DNA of 64,000 bases from Planctomycetaceae bacterium (lineage in GTDB: Bacteria; Planctomycetota; Planctomycetia; Planctomycetales; Planctomycetaceae): contig OMIV01000189.1 in NCBI GenBank assembly GCA_900299185.1, positions 1 to 64,000 on the forward strand, in the 5' to 3' direction. A program made the position numbers and the translations under genes. This document shows, piece by piece, positions 37,586 through 47,048 of this stretch (the first letter of the stretch is position 1; each line of letters opens with the position of its first letter). The notes under the pieces were generated by a model, which saw only the letters and a program-made list of their open reading frames with translations, was not told the origin of the DNA and searched no databases.

Positions 37586-39818
37586 CTTCACCAAACTGAT
37601 GCTCGCTCCCGGCTTGCCCATGCTCGACGGCAAGATGCTGACCTATCAGGTGCTCCAAGGTTGGCTGCAGGATCTGCTCGGTGAGCCAGAGCTTGACGGC
37701 GACATGGTCAACTTCCATGTGCTGATTGATGGGCAACGCCGCAACGTCATTGCACGCAGCTTTGCCAACGCGGCTGACCTGCAAGGTCCGTTGGCTGGAG
37801 ACTTCGAAAAGCTCCGTGACGCGCTGATGAATGTGAAGCCCGTCAGCCCCAGCGAGCGTTTGATCTTCAGCCGCTTGCAGCCGCCGGTTGATAGCTCGGA
37901 AGGCTTCCTCTTTAAGGCGATGACCGACGATCGCGTCGAGCGGTTGGTGTGGTGCTGGGGCTATCAACGTCGCATCTCCGAAGGCCAATTGGTGATCTGC
38001 CCTCAAGCCAGTTGCTCGGCCTTGATCATCAAGCAAGGCGGTCCTGCCGAGATGTGTCCGCATTGCGGCGAGCTGCTCGAAAAGCCCGTCGCGGTCAAAC
38101 GCGTGGTAGGAACGTCGAAGCGCCGTCGCCCGATCGGAGCCTTCATCGCCGCAGGTACGTTGCTCTGCGCTGCGGCTGGAACTTACTTCTATGCCGCGAC
38201 CGCCAATCGAGATGTCACGTCGGATGAAGAACTCATCACTGGGTTAGAGACGAAGCGCGTCGAAGCAGGTGAACGAGCTCCCCAAAGCTTGACTGTCGAC
38301 GTTCCTAACCCCGAAGTCCCCAACGACGCGAACAACAAACCAGAGTCCGTCGCCAAAGCTGATGAGCCACCGCGCGATCTCTTCCAACCCGAAATCGTTC
38401 CAGAGCGACCGCGCACCAAGACGACAAAGCCCTCTAACGAAGTCAGTGCTCGTGGGCCAAAGGCTGGTCCTTCGAAGCCCGAAGCGCGCACTCAAAGTTT
38501 GCCGCTCGACTTACCGATGCCCGAGCCTCCCACACTGCTCGAAGACGTCAGCGAGAAGCCCTTCGTCGCGCAGAAATCTGACGTGGGACCAGCTCCACTT
38601 TCGATTCCGCCAAAGGCTCCTGTCGTCACCACACCGAAGACGGTCAAGACCGCCGAGCCCGCGCCGTTGGTGCCTGTCGAACCCAAGGCTGTTGTTAAGA
38701 ACGAATCGCTGCCGCTGGATCTGCCCGAGCCGTTCAAGTCCGAGCCAACTCGAGCACAGCCGCTCAAGATCGATGCACCGAGTGCCGTAGTTACTACACC
38801 CAAGTTGACGGTCCCGTCGCCTGAGAAGACAGCCATCCCATCGCTGCCTTCGATCTCGCTGCCCGACGTTGTCTCTCCTGATCAACCCAATGTCGTCGAC
38901 GCGAAGCCCGCACCTTCCAAGGACGTCGCTTCGTCCAAAGAGGTCGTGAAGCTGACGCCCGACATTGAAGAGAAGCCATCAGATCCAGCCGTTACTCCAA
39001 CACCCAAGAAGAGTGTCGGCGAGCGTGAGTGGCATCAGGATTACCTGGCCGCTTACCAGCAAGCCATTCAAGACAAACGCATGCTCGTGATGTTGTTCCG
39101 AGACAGTGCCAATCCCGATTCGTCGGAGTCTCGAACATCAGGCTTCGGTGCTGAAGAACTGCAACCGCTGCTCGACAACTATGTGCGAGTCTCGTTGCCG
39201 ATCAGTGCGATCGCTCCCAGCTCTGACCCGAATACTCCATCCACCAGGTTGATCGAGCATCGCTCGTTCCGACATCTGCGCGGACAAGCGAGCATTGCGA
39301 TCGTCGACCTGACGGATGCTCAAGGTCCCAACTACGGCCGCGTCGTCTCAGCGTTACCACTGCCGGCTGATGGCCGGTACTCACCGGAAGTCCTCGGCAA
39401 CTTGCTGCAGTTACCCACTGGCTCGGTCGGACAACGCTCGATCGTTCTGGCCGTGCGAACGGGACTCAGCGGCGAGAACTTCACGAGCGGCGAGCCAAGC
39501 TCGCAGTTGCAACAACTCGCCAACCGCAACGCGCGATTGATGGCTCAAGCCGATCAAGTTGGGTCTTACGAACAAGCCCAACGAGTGACCTCTATCCGCG
39601 AGTCTTTTGGCGACGGTGTCAACATCGGCGAGCTGCTCTTTGCCACCGAGGGCACGGCGTCTGTGCAAGAAGCCGCGATTCAAGCTGTGACCAAGTGGAT
39701 GCAATCCCCAGAGGACCGCCGAGTGCTCACTCAGCCTTCGTTCGCTTACGGCATCGAGCTGTTCCAATCGCCCACCAACCAACGTTGGTTCGCGACCTGC
39801 ATCGTTCTGAGCCGCTAA
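37542..39818 (+). CDS. Zinc-ribbon / thioredoxin-like membrane protein, planctomycete type
   Basis: 758 residues. The first 165 residues are a conserved domain with a zinc-ribbon-like [15 protein letters not shown] ... [10 protein letters not shown] single membrane helix (about 205-225, [19 protein letters not shown]) follows. A long Pro/Lys/Glu/Val-rich disordered linker (about 235-490) leads to a thioredoxin-like C-terminal part ([32 protein letters not shown], with no CxxC) and a final region [15 protein letters not shown] ... [20 protein letters not shown] resembling a degenerate CAP/SCP domain. ATG 37542 lies inside bioA, so the genes are probably coupled, though the link to biotin is not apparent. 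Confidence 0.68.
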   Translation: MTDPLIRFSCAENGDFTKLMLAPGLPMLDGKMLTYQVLQGWLQDLLGEPELDGDMVNFHVLIDGQRRNVIARSFANAADLQGPLAGDFEKLRDALMNVKPVSPSERLIFSRLQPPVDSSEGFLFKAMTDDRVERLVWCWGYQRRISEGQLVICPQASCSALIIKQGGPAEMCPHCGELLEKPVAVKRVVGTSKRRRPIGAFIAAGTLLCAAAGTYFYAATANRDVTSDEELITGLETKRVEAGERAPQSLTVDVPNPEVPNDANNKPESVAKADEPPRDLFQPEIVPERPRTKTTKPSNEVSARGPKAGPSKPEARTQSLPLDLPMPEPPTLLEDVSEKPFVAQKSDVGPAPLSIPPKAPVVTTPKTVKTAEPAPLVPVEPKAVVKNESLPLDLPEPFKSEPTRAQPLKIDAPSAVVTTPKLTVPSPEKTAIPSLPSISLPDVVSPDQPNVVDAKPAPSKDVASSKEVVKLTPDIEEKPSDPAVTPTPKKSVGEREWHQDYLAAYQQAIQDKRMLVMLFRDSANPDSSESRTSGFGAEELQPLLDNYVRVSLPISAIAPSSDPNTPSTRLIEHRSFRHLRGQASIAIVDLTDAQGPNYGRVVSALPLPADGRYSPEVLGNLLQLPTGSVGQRSIVLAVRTGLSGENFTSGEPSSQLQQLANRNARLMAQADQVGSYEQAQRVTSIRESFGDGVNIGELLFATEGTASVQEAAIQAVTKWMQSPEDRRVLTQPSFAYGIELFQSPTNQRWFATCIVLSR

Positions 39819-39864
39819 CCCGCGTCTGGAACTCCAAGATCAGTCGTCTGTTTGTCTTCGCTTC

Positions 39865-40330
39865 GTTCCATCTGTTGCCTTCTGTTCCAGCCTTTTCAAG
39901 TAAGGCATTGAACAGGAGCAAACGAAGGAAACGAAGTCAAAGACGCGAGAAGAAGGCAAACGCCCTCTCGACTAACTGCTCACCCCATTCGCGCTCCATT
40001 TCATTTGCGCGGGCTCGTTCAATTCAGGCCGCGCGAATCGAATGCAGCGCGAATGAAAGACTCTTCAAAGCCTCTGTTGGTTTTCTTCTTCGTTCCCTCT
40101 GTTGCCTTCTGTTCCAGCCTTTTCAAACAAGACGTTGAACAGGAGCAAACAAAGGAAACGAAGTGAAAGACCAGAGAAGAAAACAGCCGCACTTTCGACT
40201 AACGGCTCGCCCAATTCGCGCTCCGTTTCATTCGCGCGGCTCGTTCAATTCAGGCCGCGCGAATCGAATGCAGCGCGAATGGAAGACTCTTCAAAACCTC
40301 TGTTGGTCTTCCTCTCCGTTCCCTCAGTTT
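39865..40330. repeat. Tandem duplication, about 227-base unit, 2.1 copies
   Basis: Two copies of a ~227-base unit, 39865-40091 and 40092-40317, with a third partial beginning at 40317. Anchors: GTTGCCTTCTGTTCCAGCC at 39874 and 40101. Each unit carries TGAACAGGAGCAAAC followed by AGGAAACGAAG and a segment AGGCCGCGCGAATCGAATGC. The element also contains inverted arms: the pyrimidine block near 40313-40345 is a near complement of the TGAACAGGAGCAAAC block. Non-coding; short plus-strand frames here are periodic artefacts. Confidence 0.85.
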
Positions 40331-40388
40331 GCTCCTGTTCAAAGTCTTCATGAAGTCGCCCAACTGACGACTCAATGTGTGCGAAGAC

Positions 40389-41399
40389 TTACTGAGCCGG
40401 CTCCAGGATTGGTGACTTCTTCCCATCCGCTCGCAGCGCGCCGGTTTGAATGAAGCGCACGCCCGACTCGATGACGATCGGTGCTGCCGGCAGAAAGGTG
40501 TGCGTAGCTTCGATGCCGCTCGACACCAACATGAAGTCCACTGCGCCGGGCAACCGAGTGCTCTCGACACTCACGATGCCGTCATCGTCGCCAGGGATCA
40601 GCGGATTAAATCCCTTCTCCTCGCCACGTCCTCCTGCAATGACCGCAAACTCGAAATCGGGCTTCGGCAACTTCGCGATGTAGCCTTCGGCATCAACCAC
40701 CAACTGCTGCCCCGCCGGTCCAAAGATCGGCTTAAAGACAGAGTTCAAATTGTCGGAGAGCAGATTGGCCAAATTCGCTCCGTTGTTGGGACTGCCAATC
40801 ATCACCATGCGATGAATGCGAGGATCGCGCGGTGCGTGCTCACGGAGATACGTCCTCACCACCAGCCCGCCCATGCTATGCACGACAAAGTTGATCTCGG
40901 TGATGCCCTGCATGTTCGAGATCACCTGCTGCAGGTACTCAGCCGATTCCTGAATCGTCCCGCGCGTGCTGGGGTAGTCCATCGCGAACACCGAGTACCC
41001 CGCTTTCTCAAACGGCTCTCGAAACTTAGTCATGTGTTTCGAAGACCGAGTGATGCCATGCAGCAAGATGACGGCCTTGCCCTGCATCGGCGGAAGTTTG
41101 AGTTCAGTGCGCTCTTGATCGAGCTTCTGACGGCATTCATCGAGCGTGCCCCACGCGAGTCGCACGTCTTTGCCATTGAGCAATCGATAGTGGCCAGTGA
41201 AGACGTTTCGCTGAATGCGATACTCGTGAAAGAAGAGCACATCGCCCCAAAACTGGCGACCGCCCAGCGTCTTCATGGGCACGTTGAGATGCGGCATATC
41301 GGCTTCCTGAGTGACAGCGTTCTTCGGCGGATGCTCATCAGCCAGCGACGTGTCGGCCATCAGCCCAACCAGTCCGCAGAGAAGAATCGCGGTTCGCAT
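40389..41399 (-). CDS. Secreted alpha/beta-hydrolase, PGAP1/lipase-like
   Basis: 336 residues, signal peptide MRTAILLCGLVGLMADTSLA. The alpha/beta-hydrolase core has AVILLHGITRSSKHM (oxyanion region), FVVHSMGGLVVRTYL (nucleophile Ser), IGSPNNGANLANLLSDNL and a late Asp/His region FNPLIPGDDDGIVSVESTR ... ATHTFLP. This resembles PGAP1-like or triacylglycerol lipase-like secreted hydrolases. Substrate unknown. Monocistronic, with the tandem repeat region at its 3' side. Confidence 0.8.
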   Translation of the reverse strand: MRTAILLCGLVGLMADTSLADEHPPKNAVTQEADMPHLNVPMKTLGGRQFWGDVLFFHEYRIQRNVFTGHYRLLNGKDVRLAWGTLDECRQKLDQERTELKLPPMQGKAVILLHGITRSSKHMTKFREPFEKAGYSVFAMDYPSTRGTIQESAEYLQQVISNMQGITEINFVVHSMGGLVVRTYLREHAPRDPRIHRMVMIGSPNNGANLANLLSDNLNSVFKPIFGPAGQQLVVDAEGYIAKLPKPDFEFAVIAGGRGEEKGFNPLIPGDDDGIVSVESTRLPGAVDFMLVSSGIEATHTFLPAAPIVIESGVRFIQTGALRADGKKSPILEPAQ

Positions 41400-41483
41400 G
41401 ACAGTTCCTTACGAGACCCAGAAAGACGCAAGCACTCAGCGAGTATCACGCTCCTTTTTTGAAGAAGACAAGGCCAGCTCAAC

Positions 41484-41517
41484 CTTGGAGTGATCCGGCT
41501 GCGACGGAGCCCTCAAG
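41484..41517 (+). repeat. Dispersed repeat, family D
   Basis: CTTGGAGTGATCCGGCTGCG then GACGGAGCCCTCAAG. An inverted copy is at 41693-41726 and a third copy, same orientation as this one, at 52311-52343. Confidence 0.7.
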
Positions 41518-41692
41518 ATTGCGGAAGAGAGGCTTCATTAACCGAACGGCGGACCGTGATCCCAGAGAATGGCCGATGAGAGATCTGGGCAGCGGATAAT
41601 GCCGCTACCCAGAGGCACAGTTCAAAGACGACGCATTTCAGCTCGATGGTCACGATGAGGTCGAGCGTGGGAGTGGTTCGTTTGCCGCAGAG

Positions 41693-41726
41693 TTAAGGGC
41701 TCTGTCGCAGCCGGAGCACTCCACGG
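41693..41726 (-). repeat. Dispersed repeat, family D (inverted copy)
   Basis: Read on the reverse strand: GTGGAGTGCTCCGGCTGCGA then CAGAGCCCTTAA; it closely matches the 41484 copy. The two bracket about 175 bases of non-coding DNA as an inverted pair, just downstream of the YHYH-protein gene stop. Confidence 0.68.
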
Positions 41727-41728
41727 TG

Positions 41729-43612
41729 CTACTTCTTTCGTTCGTACTGAAAGTCGAACGTGCCTTCGGCCAACGTCACGCCCTTGGTGGCTTCTAGCAG
41801 CGCCGCGCGACTGGCTTTGTCAGGTGTCAGCTTCGGCAATTGATCGACCGAGAGCGCGAAGACTGTGATGTGATACGTCTTCACTCCCGGTCCCTTCGAG
41901 CACATCGGATCGAACTCGGTGCGACGGCGATCGTTGATGCCGACCTTACCTGCTCCCTTCGAGTTCTTCGCGATCTGAGTGACGTTGGCGGGGATGTCGT
42001 ACAAAACCCAATACGACTTCTCCTGATCAGGAGCTGTGTGCCACAGGCTGACTGCGAAGGACTTAGTTCCTTTGGGAGCGTTCTTCCATTCAACCCCTGG
42101 CGATTGGCTGGCTCCGTCGCACGTGCAGTCGACCGACAAGAAGCCTTTGGCATCGACCGAGCTACTTATCACTGCCAGTTGCGGAAGGTTGCTCTTTGGT
42201 CGCGAAGTGGTGGTGCCTTTTGACTCTGGCCCCGGACGCCCATCATCGCGCGGCGGTGGGCGATCATCGTTGCGCGGCGGTCGCTCGCCATCTCGTGGAG
42301 GTGGGTTGTCACCCTTGCGAGGCGGTGGTGGTGGCGGCTGACGGTCCCGGCCTCCGCCGCCTCCTCCACGGCGCTTGGCTGTGAAGGTCTCGTTGGTCGA
42401 TTTGCCAGTCGTGTCGGTGAACGTGAAAGCTGCCGAGCCATCTGCTCCGAGCGTATAGCTCACCGTGCCCTTCTTGCCTTTGATGTCATAGGTCAGCACG
42501 TAGCTGCCCGGCTTCGTCTCTTGGAAGTCGACGATCTTGGCGTCCTTCATCGGCGGCAACGAAGGTCGCATCGGTTCGGCTCGCGGTTGAGGATCAACCT
42601 GACCGTCGCGTTCGACCACCTCGCCATAGAACCCACCGTTGAGGTACGGATACTTCTTCGTCGCGTGGTAATGATAATTACCATCCTTGTCCTTATGGCC
42701 GTTGAAGGCATCTAAGCCCTTGACCGGCGAACCGTCCGGTTCTTCGTAGCCATAGATCGGATAGCCATCGAGAGCATAGGCGATCGGCAAGCCCTTACCG
42801 ACCGTCTTCTCCAGATGCACCGGAGCGATGTGATAGTGGTAATCGTCGGCTCGACCGCAGTGGCCGCCGAAGTCATCAAGCTCGCCGAAGAGATAGGCAT
42901 CGTCGCCGCGATTGTTGAGCGGGTTGAAGATTGGGATGCCATTCGCAGCGAGCGCGATGGCTCCACGTAAGAAGTTGCCCTTCGCTGTCTGAGGCTTCTT
43001 GGCCGGCACCGGATGCAGGGGAATCTGCCACGCATTGTCACCGAAGTACTTCTGAGGCAGAGGAACTTGCTGCTGCCAGGCGGTGATTCCGACCATCATT
43101 TGATGAGCCGGAATGCCATTGGATTCGACGTAGAAGTAACGCTCATCCCAGCGTGTGTTGATGGCCTTGAGTTTGACGAAGGCATCAAACGCCTTCGCCA
43201 TTTCAGGCACGTTGTTGGCTTCAGCCTTGGCTCCACCTCGCGGTTTGCGTTGATCGGCTTGAGCCAACAGCAGCGGCAGTTCCATCGCAAGTTGCTCCTC
43301 ATTGGCCTGACGAATCTGACCCATGCGGATCGTGACCCATTCCTGATCGGCTTCAACCAGCTCGGACAACTTCACGCTGACGAGCGATTCATCGTCGCGC
43401 CGAATCTGCACTTGCCCATCTCGCAACGCGACGAACGAACCCGACAGCGAGCTCGTGCCGGACAATCTCCAAGTTCGCTCGTTGGGTTCATGAGCCGCTT
43501 CGGACGATTGGCTCGTCGTCTTGCGAGAACCATGCCCAGGATGCGCAACGGCCTGCGCGGCACTCCATAACGCAGCCCAGGCGACTGCAACTATTAATAC
43601 AACTCGAATCAT
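41729..43612 (-). CDS. Secreted multi-domain protein: SHD1-like, YHYH and PEBP domains
   Basis: 627 residues from ATG 43610-43612 (AAGGA lies 7 bases upstream; another ATG at 43627 gives five more residues). Signal peptide VVLIVAVAWAALWSAAQAVA. SHD1-like domain at about 45-100 (FVALRDGQVQIRRDDESLVSV), then a YHYH domain (DYHYHIAPVHLEK ... NYHYHATKKYPYLNGGFYGE), a repetitive Arg/Pro/Asp region (PRDGERPPRNDDRPPPRDDG), and a C-terminal PEBP/YbhB-like domain (LPQLAVISSSVDAKGFLSVD ... CDGASQSPGVEWKNAPK). YHYH proteins are often beside copper or arsenate genes, but here none are seen. Function unknown. Confidence 0.85.
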   Translation of the reverse strand: MIRVVLIVAVAWAALWSAAQAVAHPGHGSRKTTSQSSEAAHEPNERTWRLSGTSSLSGSFVALRDGQVQIRRDDESLVSVKLSELVEADQEWVTIRMGQIRQANEEQLAMELPLLLAQADQRKPRGGAKAEANNVPEMAKAFDAFVKLKAINTRWDERYFYVESNGIPAHQMMVGITAWQQQVPLPQKYFGDNAWQIPLHPVPAKKPQTAKGNFLRGAIALAANGIPIFNPLNNRGDDAYLFGELDDFGGHCGRADDYHYHIAPVHLEKTVGKGLPIAYALDGYPIYGYEEPDGSPVKGLDAFNGHKDKDGNYHYHATKKYPYLNGGFYGEVVERDGQVDPQPRAEPMRPSLPPMKDAKIVDFQETKPGSYVLTYDIKGKKGTVSYTLGADGSAAFTFTDTTGKSTNETFTAKRRGGGGGGRDRQPPPPPPRKGDNPPPRDGERPPRNDDRPPPRDDGRPGPESKGTTTSRPKSNLPQLAVISSSVDAKGFLSVDCTCDGASQSPGVEWKNAPKGTKSFAVSLWHTAPDQEKSYWVLYDIPANVTQIAKNSKGAGKVGINDRRRTEFDPMCSKGPGVKTYHITVFALSVDQLPKLTPDKASRAALLEATKGVTLAEGTFDFQYERKK

Positions 43613-43678
43613 CTGCTTGTCCTTCATTGAGCGAGTGGAACCGCGACTCTTTCCGTGACATTAGCCTTCAGCTTCGGA

Positions 43679-43987
43679 TCACTTCGTGGAGATCGCTGAG
43701 TCCTGATGGTGCTGTTCGACACGCGTCGCTTCGCATTCGTGGAACTTAGCGACGTCATCTCGACGACTGGCCGCCACGATCGCTTGTACTTCAGACATCG
43801 TCACGATGCCGTCTTGCTTGGCCTTGCACCATGCTGCGAATGCCGAGGGAGAATGGAGCGTCAATTCTCTAGCTGTTTGCACCCAATTGTGGGGTGCCTC
43901 GTGGATGAGATTGTCGAGGTGTTGTTGTCCCCAAGCGATCGTGCTCAAGCTCACAACAGCGACGGCAAGCAACGGGTTTGTTTGCAT
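43679..43987 (-). CDS. Small secreted hypothetical protein
   Basis: 102 residues with an N-terminal signal peptide PLLAVAVVSLSTIAWGQ and a soluble remainder (WVQTARELTLHSPSAFAAWCKAK, IVTMSEVQAIVAASRRDDVA). It lies upstream of the YHYH gene in the same direction (66-base gap) and may be co-transcribed. No family recognised. The end EQHHQDSAISTK is His/Gln-rich. Confidence 0.55.
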   Translation of the reverse strand: MQTNPLLAVAVVSLSTIAWGQQHLDNLIHEAPHNWVQTARELTLHSPSAFAAWCKAKQDGIVTMSEVQAIVAASRRDDVAKFHECEATRVEQHHQDSAISTK

Positions 43988-44198
43988 GATGATCTTCGTT
44001 AGTCCGATGACTTGAGACTCGATGTACTGGTCGTCTCACAAAGTTTCTTGCACGTTCAAGAGACTCAATCAGCCTGCATCCAGCCGCATCGCTAAGCGGC
44101 TGCGTTCACGTAACGGTCCTGCTTCAGTCGAACGGCGCAGGCCAAGCGGAGCAGGGCGGAGCAACACGAGTTCGAGGACGAAAGCGTCTCTGCGGTCG

Positions 44199-45599
44199 TC
44201 ACTTCTTGGGTTTCTTCGGCTTCTTCTCGCCTTTGTTTCCGCCGCCTTCTTTGCCCTTTTCTGGAGCCGGAGCTTTGGGATCAAAGTCGGGATTCACGGT
44301 GGGCAACTGAGCGTCGACAGCGACGAGGTAACTCTTCAATCGCTCACGCAACTTCTTGGCATCTGCCGGTCGTTGAGCCGCGAGATCGTCTCGTTCGCCG
44401 ATGTCCTTCGAGAGGTCGAAGAGCAAGTCGCGATCGTCCTCGTAGAAGTGCAGCAGCTTGAGATCACCCAGCATGATCGCCGAATGCGGCGCGTCGCCTT
44501 GATAGTGAGGGAAGTGGAAGATGAGTTCCTCACGAGCCCGCTTCACTTCACCGCGACCTTCGTTCTTCAAGAGCCCGGTGATGCTGCCGCCTTCCAGTCC
44601 CTTCGGCAGACTGGCCTTATTGATGTTGGCCCACTCGCAGAACGTCGGAAATAAGTCGTAGCCCACGACGCGCGTCGGGCACCACGAGTTTGGTTTCACG
44701 CCCGGACCGCGCACGATGAAGGGCACTCGAATGCCGCCTTCCCACACGCCGCCTTTGCCGCCGTTCAAGACCTTCTTGCCACCACTCGCTCCGTTGTCGG
44801 CTATGTAAATCACATAGGTCGAATCCGCGAGACCCAGTCGATCGATCGCAGCCAGCACTCGGCCTACGCCGGTATCGAGATCTTCCGTGATCGCCGCTGT
44901 GGTGATGCGTTTGGAGTTCTCGCCCTTCAGCTTCTGCTCGTACTTCGCGAGCGTCACCTGCAAGGCATTCTCCGACGCATGCAGCGCGTTCCACGACATC
45001 TGAATGAAGAACGGTCGCTTCGCTTTGGAGTTCTTCTCCATGAAGGCAGCCGCTCGATCAGCCATTCCGAAGATGTCGACCGGATTAGGGTCTTTGAACT
45101 GATAAGCGTTCTCGTTGCCGGTATCTCCATCGGACTCGTCGTAGCCGTGCTTCTCGGGACCACCGCCAGCGATATGCCACTTGCCGTAATGAGCCGTCGC
45201 ATATCCGGCCTTCTGCAGCAGCTCGCCAATGGTCGTTTCGTTAGGCGAGATGCTCTTCACGTTGCGCGGCTCAGTGAGCTTGTGACCGGTCTCGGTTGGA
45301 GCCGCCTTAGTCCAATGCAACGCGGCGGGACTCTTCCCCGTCTGCAAGCTGATACGCGTCGGCGAGCACACTGACGCGGGCGCGTATCCCGCAGAGAACC
45401 TCATTCCCTGAGCGGCCAGCCGTTCCAGATTGGGAGTGTGAAAGCTGTCGCCCTTCGACCCTGCCACGGTGGGATGCATCGCCACCGACAACCCCGACCA
45501 GCTTTGATCGTCGGAGAGCATGAAGACGATGTTGGGCCGCTCGGCAGCAAGGCCAAGAGTTGGCAGCAACGCCACCAGCCAGACAAGCAATGTTTTCAT
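44199..45599 (-). CDS. Sulfatase (arylsulfatase-type), exported
   Basis: 466 residues from ATG 45597-45599; signal peptide MKTLLVWLVALLPTLGLAAE. The catalytic motif CSPTR (Cys78 of CxPxR, modified to formylglycine by an anaerobic or aerobic maturase elsewhere) with metal-binding RPNIVFMLSDDQSW (Asp30, Asp31), HYGKWHIAGG and YIADNGASGGKK are all present. Hydrolyses a sulfate ester of unknown polysaccharide or small-molecule substrate; planctomycetes carry many such genes. The C-terminus is a Lys/Pro/Gly-rich tail KEGGGNKGEKKPKKPKK, unusual for the family. It stands alone. Confidence 0.93.
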   Translation of the reverse strand: MKTLLVWLVALLPTLGLAAERPNIVFMLSDDQSWSGLSVAMHPTVAGSKGDSFHTPNLERLAAQGMRFSAGYAPASVCSPTRISLQTGKSPAALHWTKAAPTETGHKLTEPRNVKSISPNETTIGELLQKAGYATAHYGKWHIAGGGPEKHGYDESDGDTGNENAYQFKDPNPVDIFGMADRAAAFMEKNSKAKRPFFIQMSWNALHASENALQVTLAKYEQKLKGENSKRITTAAITEDLDTGVGRVLAAIDRLGLADSTYVIYIADNGASGGKKVLNGGKGGVWEGGIRVPFIVRGPGVKPNSWCPTRVVGYDLFPTFCEWANINKASLPKGLEGGSITGLLKNEGRGEVKRAREELIFHFPHYQGDAPHSAIMLGDLKLLHFYEDDRDLLFDLSKDIGERDDLAAQRPADAKKLRERLKSYLVAVDAQLPTVNPDFDPKAPAPEKGKEGGGNKGEKKPKKPKK

Positions 45600-46293
45600 G
45601 CTGTGAGCCACTCAACGAAGGTAGTCTGATCTCGCCGCACGAGCCCACACACAGGCTCACCCAGAGAACTTATCCGCCGCTCACAATTCGTGACGCCAAT
45701 TTCGCAGAAGCTCGGCAAGCGGTCGTTCTCGCCGTCGTCGGACACGTTGGAAACCGCTCCCCGTCCGATGATTCCCCTCGTCACGCACAGTTGCTCGGTC
45801 GTACTCGCTCAGATTGCGCGGCTGTGACCAGCGTGCAATTCCTCTCGGTCGAATGTGGAGTCGTTCTTACTGTCTCGACCTCCGGCCAATGTGCTTTTGA
45901 CCGACGACATCCCGAGAGCTCGTCCGCAACGTCACCACCCAAGTTGGTAGTACATGAGGACTTGCAACGAGCCTCTTTTAGCGAACTCGTGGAGTCCCTG
46001 AGGACATCGAAAATGTGCTTCATTCGTAGTTCCAAACGCACTCCGCGAAAGGCAACGGCACGAGTGCTGCAACTTAATCTGCCGTCAAAAGCAAAGGCCC
46101 TTCACAGAGAACACAAGGGGGCTCCCGCGAGGGTTTCAGATGTCTGCGGGAGCGTGGTGAGGCGAATGGTTCACGCTGCGAGAGTTCGAGAGCCCACTTT
46201 GGAAATCGGCTCCTCTCGCGGCGGAACCTTGGACACGGACTGCAGTCGTTCCTCCATGCGGACGCTCGGTCCCCTGAAACAAGGAGTTCCATC
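45600..46293. other. Divergent intergenic region, sulfatase / hsp20
   Basis: About 690 bases. A plus-strand frame 45560-46309 is open across it, but it overlaps the sulfatase start and the hsp20 start, has no signature, and looks spurious. AAGGAG at 46280-46285 serves hsp20. No perfect CIRCE (TTAGCACTC-N9-GAGTGCTAA) operator was found; a lone GAGTGCTGCAAC near 46060 is not enough. Confidence 0.4.
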
Positions 46294-46764
46294 ATGGCTG
46301 GCACAATGACAACTCGTGAGACAACTCCGCGTCGGTGGTTCGAGATGATGCCTATGAACGCGTTGCGGCGTGAGATGGACGACCTCTTCGAGAACTTTCT
46401 CGGCATGCCGATGACAGGTCTCGCCACCAAGGAGTCGCTGCCGCGATTGGATGTCGCGGAGACGGAGAACTCGGTCGAAGTGAAGACCGACATCCCTGGC
46501 ATGAAGCCGGAAGAAGTCGAGATCGAAGTTCATGAGAACGTGCTGACCATCAAAGGTCATCGCGAGGAGGAGAAGAAAGAAGGAGAAGCTGGCAAGAAGT
46601 TCCACAGAGTGGAGCGCAAGAGCGGTTCATTCGCTCGATCGGTCTGGCTGCCGTGCGCCGTTGAAGAAACCAAGGTGACGGCAGAACTCAAAGAGGGAGT
46701 TTTGACGATCAATCTCCCGAAGCTGACCACTGCGAAGCCGTGCAAAGTTGCCATCAAATCCTGA
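46294..46764 (+). CDS. Hsp20/alpha-crystallin small heat-shock protein
   Basis: 156 residues with the alpha-crystallin domain at about 48-145: LDVAETENSVEVKTDIPGMK, HENVLTIKGHREEEKKE, and VTAELKEGVLTINLPKL; the IxI/V-type C-terminal motif VAIKS ends the protein. The N-terminus METMTTRETTPRRWFEMM-like region is Met-rich and flexible. ATP-independent holdase that protects unfolded proteins. AAGGAG precedes the ATG, and an efficient terminator follows, so a single-gene unit. Confidence 0.95.
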   Translation: MAGTMTTRETTPRRWFEMMPMNALRREMDDLFENFLGMPMTGLATKESLPRLDVAETENSVEVKTDIPGMKPEEVEIEVHENVLTIKGHREEEKKEGEAGKKFHRVERKSGSFARSVWLPCAVEETKVTAELKEGVLTINLPKLTTAKPCKVAIKS

Positions 46765-46790
46765 CATGAACATCGCTGGTTCTGCTGAAT

Positions 46791-46833
46791 GAAGAGGTTC
46801 CGAGCCGTTGGCTGGGAACCTCTTCTATTTTTT
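46791..46833 (+). terminator. Rho-independent terminator of hsp20
   Basis: Stem GAAGAGGTTCC (46791-46801) with GGGAACCTCTTC (46814-46825), 12-base loop, followed by TATTTTTTTG. Confidence 0.92.
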
Positions 46834-47048
46834 TGAGGGAGTCGGAATGATTCGCCCGGCTATCGCAGCCGGTGAACGGCAATCGCTCGGTCGAAAGGCA
46901 AACTCAACAAGCCTTTCGGCTGCTCCGTTGAATCGCCGAGCACACGGAAAACGTGCTCGTCGTGACTTCATCTCAGCATCACATCACACCGGCTCGAAGT
47001 TCATCCATCTCTCTCTCACGCACTCACATCTCGCACAGAAAGTCTCTC

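Noticed and set aside
39830..40350. Possible CRISPR array in the repeat region
   Set aside because: Unit is ~227 bases with only two copies and no alternating short repeats and spacers.
40446..41462. 338-residue plus-strand frame opposite the secreted lipase-like gene
   Set aside because: Shadow of the minus-strand gene that has signal peptide and serine-hydrolase motifs.
46040..46080. Possible CIRCE heat-shock operator before hsp20
   Set aside because: Only a partial GAGTGCTGCAAC half is present; no TTAGCACTC partner at the right spacing.
45560..46309. 249-residue plus-strand open frame across the sulfatase/hsp20 gap
   Set aside because: It overlaps both neighbouring gene starts and has no signature, ribosome site or domain-like pattern.
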